In this document: in pieces, positions 42,254 through 50,936 of the stretch
Layout: the number at the start of each line of letters is the position of its first letter
Position numbering within the stretch: the stretch's first letter is position 1
Assembly (NCBI GenBank): GCA_963851085.1
Contig: CAWKNX010000010.1
Span: forward strand, 1-64,000
Source: DATFVJ01 sp963851085
GTDB taxonomy: Bacteria; Actinomycetota; Actinomycetes; Streptosporangiales; Streptosporangiaceae
Direction of reading: 5' to 3'
DNA length: 64,000 bases
The notes under the pieces: generated by a model
What the model was told of the DNA's origin: nothing
Seen by the model: only the letters and a program-made list of their open reading frames with translations
Database searches by the model: none
Made by a program: the position numbers and the translations under genes

Positions 42254-42304
42254 CAGTCATGTCAAGGCCTGTCCTGATACGTGAATCGGCCGATTCCCAT
42301 CCAG

Positions 42305-42400
42305 CAGCGAGCGGCCACCACCACAGGCGGGGGGATCCCGGGGGGTGGTCCCCCCCGGGGCAATACAGTCTTAACGGCTCACGCGCGGTATCACGAGCCT
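42305..42400 (-). repeat. GC-rich interspersed repeat, reverse orientation
   Basis: On the minus strand CCGTTAAGACTGTATTGCC runs into CCCGGGGGGGACCACCCCCCGG and ATCCCCCCGC, the shared unit. The remaining sequence up to 42600 is arginine-codon-rich and shows no gene. Confidence 0.7.
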
Positions 42401-42612
42401 CTCGCTGCGCCGCCGTGCGGCGGGGCTCGCGGTGCCCACCGGTTACGGTCCTGCGCTGCGCCGCCGCACAGCGAGCTTGCGCGGCAGGTGGCACGATCCT
42501 GCGGCGGCGGGACCGTACCCGGCGCGCCCGCAGCCTGGCGTCCGCGGTCGCGGAGGAAGCCCGGGCAGCCGAAGGCGTCACCCGCCTCCGCCGCGCCGCC
42601 TGGCGAGGCAGG

Positions 42613-42630
42613 GTGACATTTTTATGTCAC
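42613..42630. promoter_or_regulatory. Perfect palindromic operator before the VapBC-like pair
   Basis: GTGACAT-TTTT-ATGTCAC is a perfect 7-bp-arm dyad. It ends 17 bp before the ATG at 42648. TATCAT at 42636-42641 sits 6 nt before that ATG, fitting a leaderless -10 box, so antitoxin or antitoxin-toxin complex bound here would cover the -35 region. Confidence 0.7.
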
Positions 42631-42647
42631 GCTCCTATCATGGACGC

Positions 42648-42962
42648 ATGTCGCGCACCACGTTCCGCCTCGACGAGGATCTCCTCGCAGAGGCGAAGGC
42701 GTATGCGGCGCGCCAGCACCGAAGCCTCAACTCGGTCATGGAGGACGCGCTGCGCTACCTGCTCGCGACCGCGCGCGAGCTGAAAGACCGCCCCCCTGCC
42801 GAGGTGATCACATACGGCGGGAGCGGGCTCCAGCCCGGCGTCGACCTGAGCCCCGCAGGCATCAAGGCGATCCTCGAAGACGCGGACATCGAGCACTTCC
42901 GTGAGGTGACGGCCGATGAGGCTCGTCGACACGAACGTCCTGATCTACGCTCACCGGCGTGA
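42648..42962 (+). CDS. VapB-like antitoxin (ribbon-helix-helix type)
   Basis: MSRTTFRLDEDLLAEAKAYAARQHRSLNSVMEDALRYLLA is a ribbon-helix-helix DNA-binding N-terminus. The tail (AGIKAILEDADIEHFREVTADEARRHERPD) would wrap the toxin. The ATG at 42648 is chosen because an earlier in-frame ATG at 42624 lies inside the operator palindrome. The C-terminus overlaps the toxin start by 47 nt, ensuring coupled translation. It should repress its own promoter through the dyad at 42613. Confidence 0.85.
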   Translation: MSRTTFRLDEDLLAEAKAYAARQHRSLNSVMEDALRYLLATARELKDRPPAEVITYGGSGLQPGVDLSPAGIKAILEDADIEHFREVTADEARRHERPDLRSPA

Positions 42963-43344
42963 GTCGGACCGCCATCGCGAATACCGCGACTGGGTGGGGG
43001 CGATGATCAGCGGGCCGACGCCCTACGCGGTCTCGGATTTCGCCGTCAATGGTCTGGTACGCGTGGTCACAAACCGGCGCGTGTACCGTGATCCAACCCC
43101 ATTGGATCGTGCGCTGGCGTATGCGGACGAGATCCGGCATCAGCCGCACGCCGTCGTCGTGAACCCGCAGGAGCGCTTCTGGCCGATCTTCATGGAACTG
43201 TGCCGGAAGATCGGGGCGTCGGGAAACCTGATCCCCGATGCGTATCTGGCCTCGCTATCCATCGAGCACGGCTGCGAACTGATTTCGACCGACGGGGACT
43301 TCGCGCGGTTCGCTGGGCTCCGGTGGCGGCACCCGCTGGACTGA
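42916..43344 (+). CDS. VapC-like PIN-domain toxin
   Basis: The 142-residue PIN domain should be a metal-dependent RNase that cleaves tRNA or rRNA. MRLVDTNVLIYAHRRES has the first catalytic Asp, and SDFAVNGLVRVV occupies the Glu region. LIPDAYLASLSIEHGCELISTDGDFARF carries the third and fourth acidic positions. The conserved Glu of helix 3 is not clear (SDFAVNGLVRV has no Glu), which resembles the subgroup with PDAxLAALA and VSTDxDF motifs. It overlaps the antitoxin gene. Confidence 0.87.
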   Translation: MRLVDTNVLIYAHRRESDRHREYRDWVGAMISGPTPYAVSDFAVNGLVRVVTNRRVYRDPTPLDRALAYADEIRHQPHAVVVNPQERFWPIFMELCRKIGASGNLIPDAYLASLSIEHGCELISTDGDFARFAGLRWRHPLD

Positions 43345-43564
43345 CGCGGCCACCGGCGACGCTCGTGACACCGCACGTGAGCCGTTCGGGACAGGGCTTG
43401 ACAGGTCCGTCAGCGGCAGGCAACTCCGTCCGCGCACGCGCTCGTGGCGACCGCGGCGGCCACGGCGGGGCCACCGGCCCGCCGGGCGGGGCGGCGAATG
43501 ATGCGGCGGCGGGTCGGCAGGCCACTGCAGCGGACCGGGCGTGCCCGCATGTAGTGTCCGGTGC

Positions 43565-44533
43565 ATGTTTGCTGTCACCGCTGCGCGGTTCGACCGGGAC
43601 GAGCCGCTGAATGGGCTCGAGCTTGGGGAGCGGCCGGAGCCCGTGCCCGAATCCGGCTGGACGACCGTCACGGTGAGGGCCACCTCGCTCAACCACCATG
43701 ATCTTTGGACCCTGCGTGGTGTCGGGGTTCCCGAGAAGCCGGCTGCCGATCGTGCTCGGCTGCGACGCGGCAGGGACAGACGAGGAAGGCAACGACGTCG
43801 TGGTGCACGCGATCATTGGCGATGCGGACGCCGGCGGGGGAGACGAGACCCTCGACCCCGGCCGATCGCTGCTATCCGAGCGCTACGACGGGACCTTCGC
43901 GGAGCGTGTCGCCGTGCCACGGCGCAACCTGCTGCCCAAGCGGCCGGCCTGTCCTTTGCCGAGGCAGCCTGCCTGCCGACCGCGTACCTGACCGCATACC
44001 GGATGCTGTTCAGCAAGGCCGGCCTCGAGCCTGGTGCGACCGTGCTCGTCCAGGGAGCCGGCGGCGGCGTGGCTACGGCCCTCATCCTGCTCGGCAGGGC
44101 CGCCGGTTTCCGGGTCTGGGCCACCAGCCGCACCGAGGCGAAACGTGACCGCGCGCTCGGCCTTGGCGCGGACCAGGTCTTCCCGCCGGGTGCGCGGCTG
44201 CCCGAGCGCGTCGACGCGGTGATGGAGACCGTCGGCGAGGCGACCTGGGCCCACTCGCTCAAGTCGCTGCGGCCGGGTGGCCGTATCGTGATCTCCGGTG
44301 CCACCAGCGGTGCTGTACCGCCCGCCGACCTGAACCGGGTGTTCTTCCTTCAGCTCTCGGTGGTCGGCTCGACCATGGGCACCAGGGACCAGCTCGGCCG
44401 GCTGCTGCGCTTCTGTGCGCAGACGGGAGTGCGGCCGCTGATCGACGCCGAAGTGCCGCTTTCGCGCGCACGCGACGGGTTCTCCGCGATGCTGGCAGGC
44501 GAGCTTTTCGGGAAGATCGTTTTTACCCTGTAG
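43565..44533 (+). pseudogene. Zinc-type (MDR) alcohol dehydrogenase with a frame-shifted middle
   Basis: The N-terminus (MFAVTAARFDRDEPLNGLELGERPEP ... SLNHHDLWTLRGVGVPEK) and the C-terminus (GLSFAEAACLPTAYLTAYRMLFSKAGLEPGATVLVQGAGGGVATALI ... RDGFSAMLAGELFGKIVFTL) are in one frame. The segment between, from about 43737 to 43945, is correct only in the next frame (LPIVLGCDAAGTDEEGNDVVVHAIIG ... ERYDGTFAERVAVPRRNLLPK). One base seems gained near 43737 and one lost near 43945. The main frame stays open, so a protein with about 70 nonsense residues in the catalytic domain could be made. Sequencing error is the other explanation. Confidence 0.75.
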
Positions 44534-45581
44534 CGTCGTTTCCGCCGCCCGCTTCACCGGGGGCAGTGCCGGTGGGAGCATCGGCACCGGGACCGGCGTC
44601 AGCCGGAACAGTCCCGTTGGCGGCGCTGTCACTGTCAGGTGCCGCCGCGGCGCTGCTGTCGTGGGGCGTGCCCGCGCCGGTGTCGTCCGTGCTGCTCGCG
44701 GACTCGCGTCCGGGCACGGCACCACCCGTACCGCCAGCACTGTCATCAGCGGATTCGCCGGAACCCGGCTCCTCGCACTGCGGCTTGACGAGGCCGAAGA
44801 CCTCGGTGCGGATCCGCTGCAGGGCGTCCTCCAGGATGGACCGCAGGTCATCCACGGCACCCTCGCCGAGCGCACCGGCCTGCCGCATGGCCCGGCGCAC
44901 CTCGTTCCCGAACTCCCTGGCCAAGGTCTCGAAGTCGCGGCCGCCTCCGGCGTCAGGCCGGTGCCTCCGGCCTGGCCAGTCAGTCCAGCTGGTCCAGTTA
45001 CCCCAGTCCTGCCAGCCGGGTCCGCCCCACTCGGCGCCGACCCGCTCTTCCGCCTCGCGCGGAGCCCGTCCCTGACCTTCCCCAGGTGCCTCGCTGCGGG
45101 CCTGGCGCAGTTCCTCACGGACCTGCCGTGCCCGCTCGCGCGCCTCCTCACGCGTCCGGTGCGCCTGCTCCTGCGCCGAGCGTTTGGTCTCCCTGTGCAC
45201 CTCACGTGTCGCCCAGGTCAATTCCTCGCGCAGGCTGCGTACCGTCTCCCTGACGTCCTCCTTGACCTCACGGGCGATACCGCTCACCGATTCGGTGATC
45301 TCCCGCTCCAGGTCGTCGAGTTCGTCGAGCCTGCGGTTGATCTCTTCGCGGCCCTTGTCCGTGATCCGGTAGATCTTGCGGCCGTCCTCTTCGTCGTGAG
45401 TCAGCAGGCCCTCCTCCTCGAGCCGGGCGAGGCGGGGGTAGATCGTGCCTGGCGATGGCGCGTAAACGCCCATGAAACGGTCCTGGAGGAGCCGGATCAC
45501 CTCATACCCGTGCCTGGGCGCCTCGTCGAGCAGCTTGAGCAGGTATAGCCGCAGCCGCCCGTGTCCGAACACAGGGCTCAT
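44523..45581 (-). CDS. PadR-family transcriptional regulator with long low-complexity tail
   Basis: Residues 1-85 form a PadR winged helix: LYLLKLLDEAPRHGYEVIRLLQDRFMGVYAPSPGTIYPRLARLEEEGLLTHDEEDGRKIYRITDKGRE. A long charged coiled coil follows (DELDDLEREITESVSGIAREVKEDVRETVRSLREELT ... AQEQAHRTREEARERARQVREELRQ). Then come a Trp-rich segment (EWGGPGWQDWGNWTSWTDWPG) and an Ala/Ser/Asp-rich tail. It overlaps the upstream DUF4097 gene by 4 nt and converges with the dehydrogenase, overlapping 11 nt. It likely represses its operon through the dyad at 46471. Confidence 0.88.
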   Translation of the reverse strand: MSPVFGHGRLRLYLLKLLDEAPRHGYEVIRLLQDRFMGVYAPSPGTIYPRLARLEEEGLLTHDEEDGRKIYRITDKGREEINRRLDELDDLEREITESVSGIAREVKEDVRETVRSLREELTWATREVHRETKRSAQEQAHRTREEARERARQVREELRQARSEAPGEGQGRAPREAEERVGAEWGGPGWQDWGNWTSWTDWPGRRHRPDAGGGRDFETLAREFGNEVRRAMRQAGALGEGAVDDLRSILEDALQRIRTEVFGLVKPQCEEPGSGESADDSAGGTGGAVPGRESASSTDDTGAGTPHDSSAAAAPDSDSAANGTVPADAGPGADAPTGTAPGEAGGGNDATG

Positions 45582-46414
45582 CGTGCCTCCTCCGTGCCGA
45601 CGCGGGACCGCTCCTGGCCCGCGGGCGGGTTCCGCCGCAGCAGTGTCACCGCTCCGGACACTGTGCTGACGGACAGCCGGCCGTCACCGGCTCCGAGTGT
45701 TCCAGCCAGGCCGGCGGCACCTGGCTTGCGGCTGCTTTCGAGCTCTTCGAACGCGGACTCCACGGGGCCTGAGCTGGAGCGGAGGTCGACATCGGCGCTG
45801 ACGGTGTGGGGCAGCCGCATCGCCACATCACCGGACACCGTCGCCGCGTGCACCGACGCGGCCGGCGCGAGGTCCACGTCGGCGGTGATCTTGCCGTTGA
45901 CCGTCTTGGCCTCCAGGCGTCCGAGCGACCCACCTGCGATGGTCAGATCACCTGACACCGTCTTGAACGCCACGTCGCCGCCGACATCCTGCGCCTCGAG
46001 GTCGCCCGATACGGTATTCGCGTCCAGGTTGCCGGTGACGCCGTCCATGGTGATACCGCCGGACACACTCTTGATCGACGCCCGGGCGGCCATCCCGGAG
46101 ACGAGCGCGGTGGCGTTCACGACGCCAAGCTGAAGCGGGCAGTCCTTCGGCACGGTCACGGCGACCGTCGCGGAGTGCCGCTGCGGGCGCAGCCAGCCGA
46201 GCAGGCCGTCCCAGGTCAGGTCCTCGTATGTGATGGTCAGGATGCCGGCCTCATGGGTGACCAGCAGTGGCTGGCCAGAGACCGCTTCGACGTCGAGGCG
46301 GGGTGTGTCCTCCGCGGCGAGGACCGCGACAGAGCCGGATATCAGCCGGATCCTGAGGGCGACCACGCCGTCGAAGGTCAGGCTGGTCGGCGTGTCGATC
46401 GTCCACCGCGGCAT
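45578..46414 (-). CDS. DUF4097-family beta-helix protein
   Basis: The 278-residue protein is built of repeated beta turns with the motif SGD(V/L)xA.(D/N)V: KSVSGGITMDGVTG, NTVSGDLEAQDVGG, KTVSGDLTIAG, KTVNGKITADVDL, ATVSGDVAMRLP, STVSGAVTLLRR. This is the DUF4097/LiaG-like putative adhesin beta-solenoid. No signal peptide is visible. It is the first gene of an operon with PadR (ATGA overlap). Such pairs respond to envelope stress in actinobacteria; the exact role is unknown. Confidence 0.87.
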   Translation of the reverse strand: MPRWTIDTPTSLTFDGVVALRIRLISGSVAVLAAEDTPRLDVEAVSGQPLLVTHEAGILTITYEDLTWDGLLGWLRPQRHSATVAVTVPKDCPLQLGVVNATALVSGMAARASIKSVSGGITMDGVTGNLDANTVSGDLEAQDVGGDVAFKTVSGDLTIAGGSLGRLEAKTVNGKITADVDLAPAASVHAATVSGDVAMRLPHTVSADVDLRSSSGPVESAFEELESSRKPGAAGLAGTLGAGDGRLSVSTVSGAVTLLRRNPPAGQERSRVGTEEAR

Positions 46415-46469
46415 CGCAGGCTCCCTTCAAACGGTGGCGCGCTCGCCAAGGGGAGCGCCATCTGTGAAT

Positions 46470-46497
46470 ACGATATATCGCGTTCACCAAAAGTCAA
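46470..46497 (-). promoter_or_regulatory. Promoter and PadR-type operator of the DUF4097-PadR operon
   Basis: On the minus strand TTGACT (46497-46492) and TATCGT (46475-46470) are spaced by 16 nt. The perfect palindrome CGATATATCG (46471-46480) overlaps the -10 box, where a PadR dimer would block polymerase. The local AT-rich composition contrasts with the surrounding DNA. Confidence 0.65.
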
Positions 46498-46628
46498 GAT
46501 GTATCTCGATCGCGGCGGCACCGGGCCGCGCCAGCCCTGGCGCCGCCCAGTGCCGCCGCCCGCTGGGCAAACCCGACCCCGGCGGGTGGCCGGGGCCGGC
46601 TGGGGCCGCCCCCGGTCACGCGCCGGGG

Positions 46629-46802
46629 TCACTCCTCGTCGTCAAGCCGGGCGAGCCAGGTGGCCAGGCGCTCCACCGGATCCTCGAACCCGGGATTGAG
46701 ATCGACGAACTCGCGCAGCCGTTCGGCCAGCCACCACAGGCTCACCTGCTCGTCGCCGCGCCGCTCGGCGAGTTCCTCGATGCCGCGATCGGTGAAGTAC
46801 AT
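46629..46802 (-). CDS. DUF6104-family small protein
   Basis: The 57-residue product (MYFTDRGIEELAERRGDEQVSLWWLAERLREFVDLNPGFEDPVERLATWLARLDDEE) matches the short actinobacterial family that commonly follows the 2-oxoglutarate dehydrogenase gene. Its ATG at 46802 comes 1 nt after the kgd stop (TGA-C-ATG), so it is co-translated with kgd. It is acidic and helical with several Trp residues. No function is known; it may be a partner of Kgd. Confidence 0.78.
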   Translation of the reverse strand: MYFTDRGIEELAERRGDEQVSLWWLAERLREFVDLNPGFEDPVERLATWLARLDDEE

Positions 46803-46803
46803 G

Positions 46804-49800
46804 TCAGCCCGCGGCGCCCGCCCCGGGGGCGAAGGCCGCCTCCAGAAGCGCACGCTGTTCCGCCGCGTGCATGGTCGCGGAGCCCACCGCGGGGGCTGAA
46901 CTCGCCTGCCGTGACACCCGGGCGATGGCCCTGCCGAGATGGGCGGGAAGCTTGAGCCCGACCGTCGGCCACGCGCCCATGTTGGCCGGCTCGTCCTGCA
47001 CCCAGACGAGTTCCCGCGCCTGCGGGTAGGCGGCGAGACTTGCCTTCAGCTCGTCGATCGGGAACGGGTACAGCCGTTCGACCCGCGTGATCGCCGTCGT
47101 CTGGTCACCGATCGACGCCCGGTGCCCGGCCAGATCGTAGAAGACCTTGCCCGAGCACAGCAGCACCCGGCGGACCACCGCGGGATCCAGATCGGCAGGA
47201 TCGTCGGCGAGCGGGCGGAAGTTGCCCCGGGTGAAATCGGACACAGCGGAGGCCGCCGCCTTGAGCCTGAGCAGTGACTTGGGCGTGAACACCACGAGCG
47301 GCTTGCGCCGTCCGGACAGCGCCTGCCAGCGCAGCAGATGGAAGTAGTTGGCCGGGGTGGACGGCTGCGCGACGGTCATGTTGTCCTGCGCGCACAGGCC
47401 GAGGAAGCGCTCGATCTTCGCAGAGGAGTGGTCGGGGCCCTGCCCCTCGTAGCCGTGCGGCAGGAGCAGCACCACGCTGGAACGCTGACCCCACTTCTGC
47501 TCACCAGAGCTGATGAACTCGTCCACGATCGACTGCGCGCCGTTGGCGAAGTCGCCGAACTGGGCTTCCCAGCACACCAGCGCTTCCGGCCGTGCGACCG
47601 AGTAGCCATACTCGAACCCCATCGCCGCGAACTCAGACAGCAGCGAGTCATACACGTAAAGCTTGGTCGTGCCGCGGTCGAACTGCTTGAGCGGTGCGTG
47701 CTCGGCGCCGGTATGCCGGTCCACGAGGACCGCGTGACGCTGGCCGAATGTACCCCGCCGCGTGTCCTGGCCGACGAGCCGGACCGGGTGCCCGTCGAGC
47801 AGCAGCGAGCCGATGGCCAAGGTCTCGCCCGTCCCCCAGTCGATCGCGTCCTCGGCGACCGCGGCGGCACGGCGCTGCAGCAGTGGCTGCAGCCGCGGGT
47901 GCACGCTGAACCCGTCCGGCAGGTTGAGCTGTGTGTCGATGATCCGCTTGATGGTCTCGTCGGTGATCGCCGTCGCGGCCGCGCGGTGGTCGATGCGCTC
48001 GGTTGCCTCCGGCTCCCGCCTGATCACCGCGCCAGGATCGATCGGGCGCCTGGTCGCCTCACGGGTCTCGGTGAACGCCCGCTCGAGCTGCTTCTGGTAG
48101 TCCCTGAGCGCCTGCTCGGCCTCTTCCAGCGTGATGTCGCCGCGGCCGATCAGCGCCTCCGTGTAGAGCTTGCGGGTGGACCTCCTGGCGTCGATCAGGT
48201 CGTACATCAGCGGCTGCGTGAACGAGGGGTTGTCCGTCTCGTTGTGCCCGCGCCTTCGGTAACAGATGAGGTCGATGACCACGTCCTTCCTGAAGGTCTC
48301 GCGGAACTCGAAGGCCAGCCTGCCGACCCGGACCACCGCTTCCGGGTCGTCGCCGTTGACGTGGAAGATCGGCGCCTGGATCATCCTGGCCACATCGGTG
48401 GCGTAGACGCTCGACCGTGAGTGCTGCGGCGCGGTCGTGAAGCCCACCTGGTTGTTGACCACGACGTGCACGGTGCCGCCGGTGCGGTAGCCGCGGAGCT
48501 GAGACAGGTTCAGCGTCTCGGCCACGACGCCCTGGCCCGCGAACGCCGCATCGCCGTGAATCAGCACGGGAAGCACGGTGAACCCGGGCTCGCCCTTGTC
48601 GATGACGTCCTGCTTGGCCCGGACGACTCCCTCGAGCACAGGATCGACGGCCTCGAGGTGGCTGGGATTGGCGACAAGCGAGGCCCGGATCATGGTCCCG
48701 TCCGCGGTCACGAAGTCGCCGTCCGCCCCGAGGTGGTACTTGACGTCGCCCGAGCCGTGCGCGGTGCGCGGGTCGAGGTTGCCCTCGAACTCCTGGAAGA
48801 TCTGTGCGTACGACTTGCCGACGATGTTCGCGAGCACGTTCAGCCTGCCGCGATGGGTCATCCCGATCACGGCCTCTTCGAGGCCCTCCTGCGCCGCCTC
48901 GGTAAGCACCGCGTCGAGCAGCGGGATCAGGGATTCGGCACCTTCGAGGGAGAACCGCCGCTGGCCGACGTACTTCGTCTGCAGGAACATCTCGAACGCC
49001 TCGGCGACGTTGAGCCTGCTGAGAATGCGCAGCTGCTCGTCGTGGCCGGGGCTGCCATGCGGCCGCTCGACGCGTGCCTGTATCCAGGCGCGTTCCTCCG
49101 GATTCTGGATGTGCATGTACTCGATGCCCACCGTGCGGCAGTACGAGTCGCGCAGCACGCCAAGGATCTCGCGCAGCTGCATCAGCGGCTTGCCGCCGAA
49201 ACCGCCAGTGGCGAACTCACGCTCCAGGTCCCACAGGGTCAGGCCGTGCTGGTTGATGTCAAGATCGGGATGCTTGCGCTGCCGGTACTCGAGCGGATCG
49301 GTGTCGGCCATCAGGTGTCCGCGCACCCGGTAGGCGTGGATCAGCTCGTGGACGCGGGCGGACCTGGCGATGTCGTCCTCGTGGCCTGCCGGGATGTCCT
49401 GCAACCAGCGGACAGGCTCGTAAGGAATCCGCAGTGCCTTGAAGATCTCTTCGTAGAAGCCGTCCGCGCCGAGCAGGAGCTCGTGGATCCGGCGCAGGTA
49501 TTCCCCGGACTGCGCGCCCTGGATGACCCTGTGGTCATAGGTCGAGGTGAGTGTCATGGCCTTGCTGATGGCCAGCCTGCCCAGCGTCTCGGCCGATGCG
49601 CCCTGATAGGAGGCCGGGTATTCCATCGCTCCCGTGGCGATGATGCAGCCCTGGCCCGGCATCAGCCGCGGCACCGAATGTTCGGTCCCGATCGTCCCCG
49701 GGTTGGTGAGGCTGATCGTCGTGCCGGCGAAGTCGGCCACTCCGAGCTTGCCCGACCGCGCCTTGCGGACCACGTCTTCGTATGCCATCCAGAACTGGCG

Positions 49801-50799
49801 GAAATCGAGGGTCTCCGCGGCCTTGATGTTCGGCACGAGAAGCTGCCGCGAGCCGTCCGCCTTCCGCACGTCGATCGCGAGACCCAGGTTGACATGGTCA
49901 GGCTGGATGAGTGTCGGCTTGCCGCCGGGCTCGGCGAAGAATGCGTTCATCTCCGGCATCGACTTGAGCGCACGGACCATCGCGAAGCCGATCAGATGCG
50001 TAAAGGACACCTTGCCGCCGCGGCCGCGCTTGAGGTGGTTGTTGATCACGATCCGGTTGTCGATCAGGAGCTTGGCCGGCACGGTGCGCACGCTGGTCGC
50101 GGTGGGCACCGACAGGCTGGCCGCCATGTTCACCGCGGTGCGGGCCGCCGCGCCCCGGAGGCGGATCTCCGTCGCATCCGCGGGTACCGCCGCGGCCGGG
50201 GCTGGTCTGGTGACGGCCGCGGGCGCGGCGCCAGTGAGCCCGCCGGGGGGTGGCGCCACAGCGGCGCCACCCGGTGGCGGCGCCTGGCCGTCCGTGGCGG
50301 CCGCGCCAGGTCCCTGGCGGCCCGGTGCTTGCTGACCCGGTGCTTGCTGACCCGGTGCCTGCTGACCTGGTGCCCGGCCGTCGGTCGCCTGGACCTGGGT
50401 TGCCTGGACATTGGCTGCCTGGGCATTGGCTGCCTGGACAGTGGCCTGGACAGTGGCCTGGTCAGCGGTCGCGGTCGGTTCCGTTATCGCGGCCCCGACT
50501 TGGGCGGGCGGTGACCATGCGGCCCCGCCGTGGGCGGGCGGTGACGGCAAAGCGACGTCGCGCTTGTAGTCGGCGAAGAAGTTCCACCAGGCCTTGTCGA
50601 CCGTCTGCGGGTCGCTGAGGTACCGCTGGTAGAGCTCGTCCACGAGCCACTCGTTCGGCCCGAAATCGGCGTCGTGAGGATGCTCGTGGGAATGCGGCCC
50701 AACCGGCGGGTCCCCTGATTCGCCGTTGCGGCGACGGTGATCTGCTGGCGTGGTGCGATCCGCGGATGGGCGCGGCGGATCAGAAGACACGGCGGACAT
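46804..50799 (-). CDS. kgd: Multifunctional 2-oxoglutarate dehydrogenase (E1 with fused E2-like domain)
   Basis: At 1331 residues this is the actinobacterial fused form. An N-terminal E1o helix (WLVDELYQRYLSDPQTVDKAWWNFFADY) is followed by a low-complexity linker. An E2 succinyltransferase-like core comes next (RIVINNHLKRGRGGKVSFTHLIGFAMVRAL ... STYDHRVIQGAQSGEYLRRIHELL, with catalytic His). The E1 ThDP part follows (EAVIGMTHRGRLNVLANIVGKSYAQIFQEFEG; HGDAAFAGQGVVAETLNLSQL; DLICYRRRGHNETDNPSFTQP; QLNRGT-like loop). The linker contains five QQAPG-type repeats (about 50330-50370). It runs the TCA cycle step with a separate lipoamide dehydrogenase. DUF6104 follows. Confidence 0.95.
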   Translation of the reverse strand: MSAVSSDPPRPSADRTTPADHRRRNGESGDPPVGPHSHEHPHDADFGPNEWLVDELYQRYLSDPQTVDKAWWNFFADYKRDVALPSPPAHGGAAWSPPAQVGAAITEPTATADQATVQATVQAANAQAANVQATQVQATDGRAPGQQAPGQQAPGQQAPGRQGPGAAATDGQAPPPGGAAVAPPPGGLTGAAPAAVTRPAPAAAVPADATEIRLRGAAARTAVNMAASLSVPTATSVRTVPAKLLIDNRIVINNHLKRGRGGKVSFTHLIGFAMVRALKSMPEMNAFFAEPGGKPTLIQPDHVNLGLAIDVRKADGSRQLLVPNIKAAETLDFRQFWMAYEDVVRKARSGKLGVADFAGTTISLTNPGTIGTEHSVPRLMPGQGCIIATGAMEYPASYQGASAETLGRLAISKAMTLTSTYDHRVIQGAQSGEYLRRIHELLLGADGFYEEIFKALRIPYEPVRWLQDIPAGHEDDIARSARVHELIHAYRVRGHLMADTDPLEYRQRKHPDLDINQHGLTLWDLEREFATGGFGGKPLMQLREILGVLRDSYCRTVGIEYMHIQNPEERAWIQARVERPHGSPGHDEQLRILSRLNVAEAFEMFLQTKYVGQRRFSLEGAESLIPLLDAVLTEAAQEGLEEAVIGMTHRGRLNVLANIVGKSYAQIFQEFEGNLDPRTAHGSGDVKYHLGADGDFVTADGTMIRASLVANPSHLEAVDPVLEGVVRAKQDVIDKGEPGFTVLPVLIHGDAAFAGQGVVAETLNLSQLRGYRTGGTVHVVVNNQVGFTTAPQHSRSSVYATDVARMIQAPIFHVNGDDPEAVVRVGRLAFEFRETFRKDVVIDLICYRRRGHNETDNPSFTQPLMYDLIDARRSTRKLYTEALIGRGDITLEEAEQALRDYQKQLERAFTETREATRRPIDPGAVIRREPEATERIDHRAAATAITDETIKRIIDTQLNLPDGFSVHPRLQPLLQRRAAAVAEDAIDWGTGETLAIGSLLLDGHPVRLVGQDTRRGTFGQRHAVLVDRHTGAEHAPLKQFDRGTTKLYVYDSLLSEFAAMGFEYGYSVARPEALVCWEAQFGDFANGAQSIVDEFISSGEQKWGQRSSVVLLLPHGYEGQGPDHSSAKIERFLGLCAQDNMTVAQPSTPANYFHLLRWQALSGRRKPLVVFTPKSLLRLKAAASAVSDFTRGNFRPLADDPADLDPAVVRRVLLCSGKVFYDLAGHRASIGDQTTAITRVERLYPFPIDELKASLAAYPQARELVWVQDEPANMGAWPTVGLKLPAHLGRAIARVSRQASSAPAVGSATMHAAEQRALLEAAFAPGAGAAG

Positions 50800-50936
50800 C
50801 GCCCTCTTCCGGAGTCTGTGCCGATCTCTACCGAACCAAGGCTACCCGCCGAAACCTGCCCAGTCGGCACGACCGCGTTCCCCGACTGGGCGCCGATCAT
50901 CGCTGGTGGCAAGCGATCCGTGCCGCCGGATGCCGG

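Noticed and set aside
48421..50514. Plus-strand 697-residue ORF over kgd
   Set aside because: Antisense shadow of the conserved 2-oxoglutarate dehydrogenase gene.
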